A stretch of 31,255 nucleotides of DNA from an uncultured Collinsella sp. (GCA_902494035.1 CABURV010000020.1:1-31255), one strand, 5' to 3'. Positions 14,962 to 22,911 are shown, counted from the stretch's first letter. The notes: generated by a model from the letters alone, not told the origin. Translations and numbers: made by a program.

Positions 14962-16062
14962 ATGGATTTGCTGATTGATATTCTGCTCGACGCCGGCAAG
15001 GACACGCTGTCGCTGGTGCCGTTTTTGTTGGTGACGTATCTTGCCCTCGAGACGCTTGAGCACGTTGCAGGCGACCGCGTCAACGGCGCTATCAAGCGCG
15101 CCGGCGCCGCGGGTCCGGTTGTCGGATCGTTGTTGGGCATGGTGCCGCAGTGCGGGTTTTCGGCCATGGCGGCGACGCTGTACGCCGGTCGCGTCGTGAC
15201 GCTGGGCACACTGGTTGCGGTTTTCCTCTCGACCTCAGACGAGATGCTGCCGCTGTTGCTTGCCGAGCAGGTTCCCGTGCAGACCATGGCGATGCTTTTG
15301 GCTTCGAAGGCGTTGATTGCGCTGGTCACGGGCTTTATCGTGGATGCGGCTATCCGCGGCCTTCGTCGTAATGCCCGCGCGCATGCGGCGGTTCGCCGTA
15401 CCGTGTTGGGGACCGCTGCCAATCCGGCTCATGTGAACTGCGCACACGACGACCATACCGGGGGCGACATCATTGACGAGGTGGCCGAGGCGGGCGTAAG
15501 TGCCGATCACATCCACGAGCTGTGCGAGCGCGACCATTGCGGTTGCGATGATGATGAAGATGAACACGAGCGCGACCACGGACACAGCCATGACCACGGT
15601 CACGCAGGCGAGCATGAGCACCACCACGGCCATGGGCACGACCACGGTCACTCCCACGAAGGTGCGCCCGTCCTGTCGATTATCCGCAGCGCGATCTCGC
15701 ACACCGTGCAGGTTTCGGTTTTTATTTTCCTGGTGACGCTGATTCTAGTTGCCGTGCTCGAGACCTTCGGAGAGTCCGCGATCGAGCAGTTCCTGCGTGG
15801 CAACGAGACGCTCGCCGTCTTGGGCTCGGCACTCGTCGGCCTGATCCCCAACTGCTCGGCCAGCGTGGTCATTACGCAGCTGTACCTGGAGGGCGCGCTA
15901 CAGCTGGCGCCGATGCTCGCCGGCACGCTCATTTCCGCCGGCGTGGGCTATCTTGTCCTGTTCCGCACCAACCGCAGCGCTCGTGAAAACGCCGTGTTCC
16001 TGGTCATGATGTACGTCATCGGCGCCGGCTGGGGCCTTATCCTATCCGCCTTCGGCCTCTAA
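14962..16062 (+). CDS. Putative 10-TM heavy-metal exporter (ArsP_2 type; arsenic efflux / putative manganese transporter family)
   Basis: A 366-residue membrane protein of the family named either arsenic efflux protein or putative manganese transporter; the true substrate is not settled. It is built as two similar halves of about four or five helices, each with a matching motif: GMVPQCGFSA near residue 53 and GLIPNCSASV near 290. Between the halves lies a long cytoplasmic loop (about residues 135-235) with Cys-His-rich stretches and a run of His, Asp and Gly-His repeats, as in metal-binding loops of ZIP and CDF transporters. The start has AAAGG 10 bases upstream. It stands alone, with a promoter region divergent from the exonuclease gene and a strong terminator behind it. 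Confidence 0.8.
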   Translation: MDLLIDILLDAGKDTLSLVPFLLVTYLALETLEHVAGDRVNGAIKRAGAAGPVVGSLLGMVPQCGFSAMAATLYAGRVVTLGTLVAVFLSTSDEMLPLLLAEQVPVQTMAMLLASKALIALVTGFIVDAAIRGLRRNARAHAAVRRTVLGTAANPAHVNCAHDDHTGGDIIDEVAEAGVSADHIHELCERDHCGCDDDEDEHERDHGHSHDHGHAGEHEHHHGHGHDHGHSHEGAPVLSIIRSAISHTVQVSVFIFLVTLILVAVLETFGESAIEQFLRGNETLAVLGSALVGLIPNCSASVVITQLYLEGALQLAPMLAGTLISAGVGYLVLFRTNRSARENAVFLVMMYVIGAGWGLILSAFGL

Positions 16063-16070
16063 GTAGGCTT

Positions 16071-16147
16071 AAAAAATGGGCTTCAAATAGCCATGCTCGG
16101 CGCCTGCGCAATGCGGCGACGCATGGCATTTTGAAGCCCGTTTTTTG
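16071..16147 (+). terminator. Terminator of the metal exporter
   Basis: The arm GGGCTTCAAA-TAGCCATGC (16078-16096) pairs with GCATGGCATTTTGAAGCCC (16121-16139) with slight mismatch, flanked by AAAAAA on the left and TTTTTTG on the right, so it can act in both directions. Confidence 0.9.
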
Positions 16148-16180
16148 TTGAGCCATGGATTCCGAGCGCTCACACCGCTC

Positions 16181-16225
16181 AAAACAAAAAGGTAGATTTC
16201 CGGGCATGTCCCGAAAATCTACCTT
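16181..16225 (-). terminator. Terminator of the YaiI/DUF308 unit
   Basis: AAGGTAGATTTCCGGG (16189-16204) pairs with TCCCGAAAATCTACCTT (16209-16225) with one or two mismatches. On the minus strand the stem is followed by TTTTTGTTTT. It begins 3 bases after the stop codon of the YaiI-family gene. Confidence 0.88.
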
Positions 16226-16227
16226 GG

Positions 16228-16710
16228 TTAGCGCAGCAGCTCGGTGAGGTTGCGCTTAAAGCGGGCCCGGTCTTCGCTGGTAAATGCCGCCGGACCGCGA
16301 GTGCGACCGCCGGCGCGGCGCACCTTCTTTTCCTCGTGGCGAATAAACAGTTGCATGTCGATGGTCGCCTTATCGTAGACGCGCCCGCGCACGCCGATGG
16401 CGGCGGCATCGCGCCCGAGCACCATGCTCGCCAAGCCAATGTCCTGCGTCACGACCACGTCGCCCGCCTGCAGGCGTTCGACAATGGCAAAGTCGGCGCT
16501 GTCGGCGCCCACACTCACATCGAGTGTCGTGACCCAAAATCCGCGTCGCGCGTGTTCGGCATCGCGCGGGTCGTCGTGGCGAATGTGCCGTTCCAGGTTT
16601 TGTGTGCTGTTGCCGGCGATAACAACGGCGGCGCCCGCCCGCCGCGCGCAGTCAATCGACTCGCGCGTGACCGGGCAGGCGTCGGCATCAATAAAGAGCG
16701 TTCGCGGCAT
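16228..16710 (-). CDS. YaiI/YqxD family protein (DUF188)
   Basis: A 160-residue member of the conserved UPF0178 (YaiI/YqxD) family. The conserved blocks are IDADACPV at residues 7-14, SVGADSADFAI near 66-76, VTQDIGLA near 87 and GGRTRGPAAFT near 133. The aspartates in these blocks and the PIN-like fold pattern suggest a metal-dependent nuclease, but the biochemical role of the family is not established. Its ATG directly abuts the TAG of the upstream DUF308 gene, so the two are translationally coupled; there is no strong ribosome site of its own. Confidence 0.88.
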   Translation of the reverse strand: MPRTLFIDADACPVTRESIDCARRAGAAVVIAGNSTQNLERHIRHDDPRDAEHARRGFWVTTLDVSVGADSADFAIVERLQAGDVVVTQDIGLASMVLGRDAAAIGVRGRVYDKATIDMQLFIRHEEKKVRRAGGRTRGPAAFTSEDRARFKRNLTELLR

Positions 16711-17313
16711 CTAGTGCACCAGTTTGCCAAATTGAATAGCGCGAACAATCAGCGTTACGCCAAACACCAGCAGCGCGGCGCCGCTAAAGATGACGAGCAT
16801 CTTGGCCGACCACAGCGGATAGATAAACACGAACATGCCGGCGATGATGGGGAGTGCGCCGCTCAGGATGGCGAGGGCGCGGTTGGACGAAAGCTCGGAC
16901 TCCAGAATGGACATGACACCTTCGACAATCCAGCCAAAGCCGGCCACGATAACCACCATCGTGGTGAGCGTCGCGGTCGAGAAGGCCTGGTTGCGCAGGA
17001 TTATGACGCCGCCCAAGATAATGAGTAGGTTGGAGATGATGCTCGTCACGCGCCAGCCGGTGGGCAGCAGCGGCTCAAAAATGGCAGTGAACAGCCTGAT
17101 GGCAGCGGTGATTACAAAGTAAAAACCCAGGACAGTCGTCAAAAAGACGAGGGACTTGGCGGGTGCAAAAAGCAGCGCGATACCAGCAATGAGCGCTAAG
17201 ACGCCCGTGATGGCGTAGATCCAGCGTACGGCCTTGACGGCTTTGCCCGCCATGCTTTTCTCGTCAAATCCAAACTGGCTCGATTTTTGGTCATCGTTCT
17301 TAAAGATGCCCAT
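16711..17313 (-). CDS. HdeD-like DUF308 membrane protein
   Basis: A 200-residue integral membrane protein with about six hydrophobic helices arranged as repeated helix pairs, the pattern of DUF308/HdeD proteins (ALIAGIALLFAP near residue 40, LIILGGVIIL near 97, ALPIIAGMFVFIYP near 153). In E. coli HdeD is linked to acid resistance, but most family members have no known role. The N-terminal 25 residues are polar. The start follows GAAAGGAGA. It leads a two-gene unit with the YaiI-family gene and is divergent from the nitroreductase gene. Confidence 0.85.
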   Translation of the reverse strand: MGIFKNDDQKSSQFGFDEKSMAGKAVKAVRWIYAITGVLALIAGIALLFAPAKSLVFLTTVLGFYFVITAAIRLFTAIFEPLLPTGWRVTSIISNLLIILGGVIILRNQAFSTATLTTMVVIVAGFGWIVEGVMSILESELSSNRALAILSGALPIIAGMFVFIYPLWSAKMLVIFSGAALLVFGVTLIVRAIQFGKLVH

Positions 17314-17501
17314 AATGTCTCCTTTCCGTGCGGCGTAAGCCTTGATCGTTACAACCAGTATCGCCTAAAGGCGCTGGCGTATGGGTCGGGGAGGGCGAAA
17401 CGTAACCCAAAGGCCCCGAATTGTTTCCGTTGTTCCCCACGTCGCGATTTTCTATTCAACAGGTGTAGAACATTGCAGCCCTGTTCGCTATTGCCTACGT
17501 T

Positions 17502-17520
17502 TTAGGTTAGATTCTCCTAA
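17502..17520 (+). promoter_or_regulatory. DtxR/IdeR-type iron box before the nitroreductase gene
   Basis: TTAGGTTAGATTCTCCTAA matches the known DtxR consensus TTAGGTTAGSCTAACCTAA at 15 of 19 positions, with both outer arms intact (TTAGG...CCTAA). It ends 28 bases before the nitroreductase start codon, a place where a bound repressor would block transcription. The match is seen directly; binding is inferred. Confidence 0.6.
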
Positions 17521-17548
17521 GAACAATTGCCCGAAATTGGGGGTCCCT

Positions 17549-18220
17549 ATGAACGAAACAGTTCCCGCGGCGCCGGTAAGCGCTGAGTCGATGGCAAAGC
17601 AGGGTTGCGAAAAGCTCGGCTTGGACGCGTTTGATGCGTTGGTTCGCCGCGCCCGCACGTGCCGTCGCTTTGACGAGTCCATGCGCGTGCCACGTGAGTT
17701 TTTGCTTGAGCTGGCGGAGCTGGCGCACCTGACCCCGTGTGGTGCCAATGCTCAGCGTCTTCGTTTTCATGTGGTGAGCGGTGCCGAGGACTGCGCGCGT
17801 GTATTTGACGAGCTCGCATGGGCCGGCGCACTTAAGGATTGGCCGGGTCCTGCTGAGGGCGAGCGCCCGACCGGCTACATCGCGATTCTGGCTGAGCGCG
17901 CCGTTCCGGGCAAGCCTGCCGCTCCCATTACCGAGGTCGACACGGGCATTGCCGCGCAGACGATGATGCTCGCCGCCCGCAGCGCCACGCCCGAGGTGGC
18001 AGCCTGCATGTTCAAGGCCTTTACGCCCCATGCGATCGATGCCATGGGGCTCGATAACGACAAGTATGAGCTCAAGCTGATCATGGCCTTTGGCGTTCCG
18101 GCCGAGATACAGGTGATCGATGCGATCGATTCCAACCCCGATGGCTCCATCAATTATTGGCGCGACGAGGCACAGGTGCACCACGTACCCAAGCGTTCGC
18201 TCGCCGACGTGCTGGTGTAG
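17549..18220 (+). CDS. Nitroreductase family protein
   Basis: An FMN-dependent oxidoreductase of the nitroreductase superfamily, 223 residues. The N-terminal FMN-phosphate pattern is RRARTCRRFDESMRVP near residue 29, followed by the conserved helix ELAELAHLTPCGANAQRLRF near 52 (region 17700-17765). The middle has the usual GIAAQTMMLAARS block near residue 132, a second FMN contact helix. The natural substrate cannot be told. The start at 17549 was chosen because the family pattern begins about 28 residues later and the upstream frame would cross the iron box; the ribosome site GGGGG is weak. The iron box suggests control by iron status. It is a single gene followed by a dispersed repeat. Confidence 0.85.
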   Translation: MNETVPAAPVSAESMAKQGCEKLGLDAFDALVRRARTCRRFDESMRVPREFLLELAELAHLTPCGANAQRLRFHVVSGAEDCARVFDELAWAGALKDWPGPAEGERPTGYIAILAERAVPGKPAAPITEVDTGIAAQTMMLAARSATPEVAACMFKAFTPHAIDAMGLDNDKYELKLIMAFGVPAEIQVIDAIDSNPDGSINYWRDEAQVHHVPKRSLADVLV

Positions 18221-18252
18221 TTGAGCGTCACCGCGGTGTGATCCGGCGGTAA

Positions 18253-18287
18253 ACCACCACAAAGGTACCTGTCCCCTTTGCGGTGGT
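18253..18287. repeat. 35-bp palindromic repeat, CACCAC family, copy 2
   Basis: Arms ACCACCACAAAGG and CCTTTGCGGTGGT surround the centre TACCTGTCC. It is the reverse complement of copy 1 (5364-5398) with a few changes. It sits in the gap between the nitroreductase gene and the first histidine phosphatase and might act as a hairpin terminator, although no T-tract follows. Confidence 0.75.
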
Positions 18288-18302
18288 GCGAGAGGAGGGC
18301 GT

Positions 18303-18845
18303 GTGGCAGATTTGTATTTGGTGCGGCATGGGCAGACTGAGCTCAATGTGCAGAATATTTTGCAAGGTGGGCACGATTCGCCGCTTACGGTGCGCGGGCG
18401 CGAGCAAGCGCTGGCGACGCGCGCGGCGTTTGAGGCGCGTGGCGTGACCTTTGACCGTGTGTATTCCTCCCCGTTGGGCCGGGCGCGGCGTACGGCTGAG
18501 CTAATTGCTGGTGAGGGCCGTTCGATAGAGCTGGTCGATGACCTACGCGAGTGGCATTTGGGCTCGCTGGAGGGTACATCAAATCGCGATATGCCGCCGC
18601 AGCCCTGGGGTGATTATCCGGTCGCGTTTGGCGGCGAGTCGGAAGTGCAGCTCCAGTCGCGTATGGTCGCGGTGCTGTCGCGCATCATGGCCAGGCCGCA
18701 GCACGACTGCGTGCTGGCGGTTTCCCACGGCTCAGCCTGCCAGGAGTTTCTTGAGTATGTGACTGGCGGGGGAGAGCTACCCGACAACGGTGCCGTGCTT
18801 CATTTTGGCTATTGCGACGGGGCGTTTTCGCTCTTGGGTTGGTAA
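18303..18845 (+). CDS. Histidine phosphatase family protein (phosphoglycerate mutase-like), first of two
   Basis: A 180-residue branch-1 histidine phosphatase. The phospho-acceptor motif is YLVRHGQTELN at residues 5-15, the catalytic acid region is LREWHLGSLEG near 80, and the second catalytic His lies in AVSHGSA near 140. Such enzymes act on small phosphate esters; phosphoglycerate mutase, alpha-ribazole phosphatase and broad phosphatases cannot be told apart here. The GTG start lies 6 bases behind GAGGAGG. It is followed after 17 bases by a paralogue, and the two probably share one transcript. Confidence 0.88.
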   Translation: MADLYLVRHGQTELNVQNILQGGHDSPLTVRGREQALATRAAFEARGVTFDRVYSSPLGRARRTAELIAGEGRSIELVDDLREWHLGSLEGTSNRDMPPQPWGDYPVAFGGESEVQLQSRMVAVLSRIMARPQHDCVLAVSHGSACQEFLEYVTGGGELPDNGAVLHFGYCDGAFSLLGW

Positions 18846-18862
18846 CGAACGAAAGGACCCCT

Positions 18863-19498
18863 ATGAATAAAGATCTGTATCTGGTCCGTCATGGACAGAC
18901 GATATTCAACCTCAAGCGTATCATTCAGGGGTGGAGTGACTCGCCGCTTACGCAGTTGGGTTGCGACCAGGCGGCGCGCGCCGGCATGTTTTTACGTGCG
19001 CGCGGCATTGAGCCCGATCATGCCTACACCTCCACGCTTCATCGCACCGAGCAGACTATCGCCAACTTGCGGCCGGGCTTGGCGTACGAGCGCCTGGACG
19101 GCCTGCGTGAGTGGTTCTTTGGCGACTTTGAGGCCGAGCGCGTGATGCTTATGCCCGAGCGCCCGTGGCGCGACTTCTATCGCCAGTTTGGCGGCGAGGG
19201 CCAGATGCAGGTGCGCGAGCGCATGGTGGCGACGCTGACCGAGCTTATGCAGCGTCCGGACCACGAGTGCGTGCTCGCGGTGAGCCACGGCTCGGCTATC
19301 AAGGAGTTTTTGGACCACGTGCGGGGCGCGGCGGCCGACGAGCGCGAACGCGTGCCGGGCAACTGCTCAGTGCTGCATTTTGCGTTTGACGATGCGGCCG
19401 ATACGTTTGAACTGGTCGAAGTCTTTACGCAGGAGGATTACGCGCGTGAGCTGGGACTTGAGCCGCTCGTGGCTACTGCGGGTCCGCAGCGCGGATAA
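18863..19498 (+). CDS. Histidine phosphatase family protein, second of two
   Basis: A 211-residue paralogue of the preceding gene with the same motif order: YLVRHGQTIFN at residues 5-15, LREWFFGDFE near 84 and AVSHGSA near 143. Shared blocks such as the QG-x-x-DSPLT stretch after the RHG motif show that the pair arose by tandem duplication. It has about 30 extra C-terminal residues that are acidic. The start follows GAAAGGA; an upstream in-frame start at 18812 would overlap the first gene without a ribosome site. A strong terminator follows. Confidence 0.88.
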   Translation: MNKDLYLVRHGQTIFNLKRIIQGWSDSPLTQLGCDQAARAGMFLRARGIEPDHAYTSTLHRTEQTIANLRPGLAYERLDGLREWFFGDFEAERVMLMPERPWRDFYRQFGGEGQMQVRERMVATLTELMQRPDHECVLAVSHGSAIKEFLDHVRGAAADERERVPGNCSVLHFAFDDAADTFELVEVFTQEDYARELGLEPLVATAGPQRG

Positions 19499-19540
19499 CG
19501 CGAGCGCGGCGGCACGGGTCGCCGGCTAACTTCTCGACGC

Positions 19541-19587
19541 AAAAGGGGCGGAGATGCATGTACCTGCTGCATCTCCGCCCCCTGTTT
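19541..19587. terminator. Bidirectional terminator between convergent genes
   Basis: GGGGCGGAGATGCA (19545-19558) and TGCATCTCCGCCCC (19568-19581) form a perfect 14-bp stem. AAAA on the left and CTGTTTG on the right let it serve the minus-strand DUF1015 gene and the plus-strand phosphatases respectively. Confidence 0.9.
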
Positions 19588-19626
19588 GTTGAGCTGCCGA
19601 TTTTTGTGCTGGGCGGTCTGGTCTTG

Positions 19627-20310
19627 CTAGAACCGCGCGACCTGGTGCGTGAGCAGACCTGTCGGAACCTGCGGCGCGGCGCCGCTGACCTGCGCGGCGG
19701 GGAAGAGCACTGCTACGGCAAAGTTGAACGGCTCTTTGCCGGTGTACGTTCCGACGGCACGGGCCTCATCGGCCAGCAGCTGCGACGCCCCGGTCAGAGC
19801 GGCGGCGTAGGCGGGGTCGTCGGTCAGTGCCGGCTCCGGTGCTTGGTCGAGCATAGCGCGGATGGCCCCGACGGCGTCCTCGCGCTTGACCTCCCACGCG
19901 CGGTGCGTAATGCCCGCGGGGTCGGTGACGGCGTAGAGCGACGCGCCCTCTTTGGCGGCGCCCAGGATGATATCCATGACGGGCGAGGCCTCGTAGGCGA
20001 GCGACACGGGGCGCGGCTGCACCTTGAGCTCGGCGATCGCGCGCGCGGCGGCGGCCACGTCGGCGCTGGCATCGCCCTTGCTGCCCGCAAGTACACTCGT
20101 CGGGCAGATCGCCACGACACCCGTCACACGTCCCGGCTCGCCCGAGCATTCGTACACGTAATACGCCGCACCCGGGTCCTTGAGCATCAGGCCATCGGCA
20201 ATGGCTCCGCGCAGAGCATTGTTGCTGCTCAGGATACTGCCCATTGTAGGCAGCGCCTCGAGCACGCGGTCCTGAGCCGGGCGGATGCAGGGAAACGGAA
20301 GTGCTTTCAT
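19627..20310 (-). CDS. Shortened DUF1015 family protein
   Basis: The 227-residue protein aligns by eye with the N-terminal half of DUF1015 proteins, which are usually about 400 residues and are often found beside serA and serC, as here. Matching stretches are FPCIRPAQDRVLEALP at the start, AYYVYECSGEPGRVTGVVA near residue 48, PVSLAYEASPVMDII near 102, LYAVTDPAGITHRAWEV near 125 and FNFAVAVLFPAAQ near 197. The strongly conserved DGHHR motif expected between the last two is absent (TDDPAYAAAL instead) and the C-terminal half is missing, so an enzyme function, if any, may be lost or changed. No frameshift was found. The family's role is unknown. It starts 39 bases after the M20 gene and is probably co-transcribed. 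Confidence 0.7.
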   Translation of the reverse strand: MKALPFPCIRPAQDRVLEALPTMGSILSSNNALRGAIADGLMLKDPGAAYYVYECSGEPGRVTGVVAICPTSVLAGSKGDASADVAAAARAIAELKVQPRPVSLAYEASPVMDIILGAAKEGASLYAVTDPAGITHRAWEVKREDAVGAIRAMLDQAPEPALTDDPAYAAALTGASQLLADEARAVGTYTGKEPFNFAVAVLFPAAQVSGAAPQVPTGLLTHQVARF

Positions 20311-20349
20311 GGGTGGTCCTAACGCACGAGTCGGTTTGTTCGCGGCTTA

Positions 20350-21570
20350 TTATGCCCCAACTTGGCCGCTCGCGTCCCAGAGCACGTTATCGGCGAGCGC
20401 GATTAGCACCTGCTGACAACGAACGATATCGGCGTGGGGCACAAACTCGTTGGGCTTGTGCGCGAGCGCGAGCGACCCGGGACCGTAGCTCATGCAATTG
20501 CAGTTGCCTGTCTTGCCGGCAATGACGGCGGTGTCGGTGTAGCCGGTAAAGAAGCCGACGGTCGTGTCTGCGTCCGTTACGTCATCGGCGGCACGCTTGA
20601 GCGCTGCTAGAAGGGGAGAGTTCGGGTCGCGCTCGATGGCGGGGCGGTCGCCCGTCACAGTGTAGCTGGCATGGCAACCGGGAACGGCGGCTTCGGCGAC
20701 GGCGATGGCCTGCTCTACCATGCGCGTCGCGGCGGCCGTATCGGTCGGCGGGGTCAGGCGCATGTCGACCCAGACCTTGGCATGGTCTGGCACCACATAG
20801 GGACGATAGCCGCCCTCGATCTGCCCAAACGTAATGGTCGAAGGCCCCAGCTCATCGTGCGCGGGCAGCGCCGCAAGCGCGCGACGGAGCGAACACACGA
20901 CCTCGGCCATGGCGGCGACGGCATCCGCGCCCTTCCACGGCTGGCTCGCATGCGCCGTTACGCCAGCCATTTCAATCTCGAACCACGTGCGTCCCTTGTG
21001 CGCCACCTGGATCTGTCCGTCGGTGGGTTCGGTGTCCAGCACCCATTCACGCGAGCCGACCCAGCCGGCATCGATCGCGGCCTCTGAGCCGCGCATAAAG
21101 TCCTCCTCGTCGACTGAGCAGATGAGCGAAAAGCCGCGTCGGGGCAGCTCGCCTTCTGCCGCCACGCGCTCGAGCGTATGGACCAGTGCGGCAATGGCGC
21201 AGGCCAGGCCACCCTTCATATCGCAGGCACCGCGGCCATAGAGTTTATCGTTGCGCACGATCGCTCCGAGCGGCGGAATGTCCGCGTCCCAGCCATCGCC
21301 CAGCGTAACGGTATCCATATGGCAGATATAGACGAGTCGTGGCTCGTCGCTCAGTCCCGGCACGGTGACCATAAGGTTGCGGCGCCCGGGCAGCACCTCG
21401 AGTTCCTCAACCTGCACGGCATGGAGTACCGGATGGCTCAGCTGCGCCAACCGTTCCTCAACCAACGCTTTGATATAGCGCTCAATCTCGTCCTCATACG
21501 CACCCGGGTCTGAGCTGTCGATCCGCACGAGTCCTTGCGTAAGCCGCCAAGCAAAATCTGTATCAACCAT
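20350..21570 (-). CDS. M20 family peptidase, ArgE/DapE-like
   Basis: A 406-residue cytoplasmic zinc hydrolase of the M20 family that resembles ArgE/DapE/carboxypeptidase G2 types; it cleaves N-acyl or peptide bonds of a small substrate. Visible metal-site motifs are ICHMDTV near residue 81, GRGACDMKGG near 112, the Glu pair in SVDEEDFMRG near 148, DTEP near 177 and the late His in LAHKPNEFV near 377. The dimerisation insert lies between residues about 190 and 300. The start at 21570 has GAGGT upstream; the frame extends to 21717 but crosses the serA terminator. The substrate is not known. It is followed by the DUF1015 gene. Confidence 0.87.
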   Translation of the reverse strand: MVDTDFAWRLTQGLVRIDSSDPGAYEDEIERYIKALVEERLAQLSHPVLHAVQVEELEVLPGRRNLMVTVPGLSDEPRLVYICHMDTVTLGDGWDADIPPLGAIVRNDKLYGRGACDMKGGLACAIAALVHTLERVAAEGELPRRGFSLICSVDEEDFMRGSEAAIDAGWVGSREWVLDTEPTDGQIQVAHKGRTWFEIEMAGVTAHASQPWKGADAVAAMAEVVCSLRRALAALPAHDELGPSTITFGQIEGGYRPYVVPDHAKVWVDMRLTPPTDTAAATRMVEQAIAVAEAAVPGCHASYTVTGDRPAIERDPNSPLLAALKRAADDVTDADTTVGFFTGYTDTAVIAGKTGNCNCMSYGPGSLALAHKPNEFVPHADIVRCQQVLIALADNVLWDASGQVGA

Positions 21571-21648
21571 AGGTACCTCACAGATAGTTAGGTCAACATA
21601 CAGATTGTATGCCAAGAAGCGGCTCGGTGCATTTAATGGAGCGCTCAC

Positions 21649-21684
21649 AAAAACGGGGGCGCCTCTCGTGCGAAAGGCGCCCCC
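21649..21684 (-). terminator. Terminator of the serC-serA unit
   Basis: GGGGGCGCCT (21655-21664) and AGGCGCCCCC (21675-21684) form a perfect 10-bp GC-rich stem; on the minus strand it runs into GTTTTTGTG. It therefore ends transcription coming from serA and separates it from the M20 gene. Confidence 0.88.
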
Positions 21685-21702
21685 GCGGGCATTCAATGTC
21701 AG

Positions 21703-21735
21703 TGACGGGCAGGCCACATGGGGAGCTGCCCGTCA
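21703..21735 (-). other. Additional hairpin after serA
   Basis: TGACGGGCAG (21703-21712) and CTGCCCGTCA (21726-21735) form a perfect 10-bp stem with a 13-base loop, 12 bases beyond the serA stop codon and ahead of the real terminator. It has no T-tract and may stabilise the 3' end of the message. Confidence 0.55.
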
Positions 21736-21747
21736 GATCAGCCGGCG

Positions 21748-22911
21748 CTATTTGATCACGCGAACGCGATACATCGACGGAATCTGCTTGAGCGCCTCGA
21801 TGGTGCTGCTGTCCAGGTGCTCGTCGGTGTCGAACATGGTGTAGGCGTTCTCGCCGACGGACTCGTTGGTCATACGCTGCACGTTGGCGTTGTCCTTGGC
21901 CAGGATTGCTGTGATCTGGCCGATCATGTTGGGCACGTTGGCGTGCAGGCAGGCGATGCGGCTCGCGGCGCGCGCCTTGCCCATGCTGCAGGCGGGGTAG
22001 TTGACGCTGTGCGCGATGTTGCCGTTCTCCAGGTAATCCTTGAGCTCGCTGATGGCCATATCGGCGCAGTTGGCCTCGGCCTCGCCAGTGCCGGCACCCG
22101 AGTGCGTGGTGATAAACGTGTTGGGCATCTTGACGGTCTTGGGCGTGGCAAAGTCGCAGCTAAACCAGCTCAGCTTGCCCTCGCGCAGGGCAGCGTCGAC
22201 GGCGTCCTCGTCAATGATGGTTTCGCGTGCGTAGTTGATGAGCACGGCGCCCGGGTCCAGCAGGTTAATCTGCTCGGTGCTGATCATGCCGATGGTGTCG
22301 GCCTTGCTGGGAACGTGTACGGTGAGGTAGTCGCAGCCGCGGCAGAGATCCTCGAGCGTGCCCACGCGCTGCACCTCGCGGCTCAGCACCCACGCGTGCT
22401 CGACGGAAATGAACGGGTCGTAGCCGTAGACGTCCATGCCCAGATCGACGCAGGCGTTGGCGACCTTGGAGCCCACGTTGCCCAGGCCGATGACGCCGAT
22501 GCGCTTGCCCTTGAGCTCGCGGCCCACAAAGGCCTTCTTGGCCTTCTCGGCATCGACCTGAATCTCGGGGTCGTCGGCGTTGTCGCGCACCCAGTTCATC
22601 GACTGCACTACGCCGCGGCTCGAAAGCACCAGCATGCCCAGGACGAGCTCCTTGACGGCGTTGCTGTTAGCGCCGGGGGAGTTAAAGACGACGACGCCCT
22701 TCTTGGCGTACTCCTCGACGGGGATGTTGTTGACGCCGGCGCCGCAGCGGGCGATGGCGCGGATGCCCTCGGGCAGCTCGTAGCCGTGCAGGTCGGTGGA
22801 ACGCATCAGGATGGCGTCGGCCTCTTCGGCGGTGCTTACAAACTCATAGCCCTCGCCAAACTCGACTTTGCCGTCCTTGGTGATGTCGTCGATGGTCTTA
22901 ATCTTGCGCAT
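21748..22911 (-). CDS. serA: D-3-phosphoglycerate dehydrogenase SerA (short type with ACT domain)
   Basis: SerA oxidises 3-phosphoglycerate to 3-phosphohydroxypyruvate, the first step of serine synthesis, with NAD. The 387-residue protein has a split substrate domain, an NAD domain with GLGNVGSK near residue 142, catalytic Arg in NYARE near 231 and catalytic His in TTHSGAGTGEAE near 273. The third member of the usual triad, a Glu normally in an E-P motif, is not evident (CDFATPK at that place), as I recall for other short SerA proteins of clostridial type. A C-terminal ACT-like domain (residues about 315-387, IACLHANVPNMIGQITAIL) suggests feedback control. It has AAGGAG before the start and lies 72 bases behind serC. 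Confidence 0.93.
   Translation of the reverse strand: MRKIKTIDDITKDGKVEFGEGYEFVSTAEEADAILMRSTDLHGYELPEGIRAIARCGAGVNNIPVEEYAKKGVVVFNSPGANSNAVKELVLGMLVLSSRGVVQSMNWVRDNADDPEIQVDAEKAKKAFVGRELKGKRIGVIGLGNVGSKVANACVDLGMDVYGYDPFISVEHAWVLSREVQRVGTLEDLCRGCDYLTVHVPSKADTIGMISTEQINLLDPGAVLINYARETIIDEDAVDAALREGKLSWFSCDFATPKTVKMPNTFITTHSGAGTGEAEANCADMAISELKDYLENGNIAHSVNYPACSMGKARAASRIACLHANVPNMIGQITAILAKDNANVQRMTNESVGENAYTMFDTDEHLDSSTIEALKQIPSMYRVRVIK

Noticed and set aside
15545..15660. Apparent short DNA repeats rich in CAC/CATGGG
   Set aside because: They encode the His-rich loop of the exporter and vary at codon third positions; not a CRISPR or satellite.
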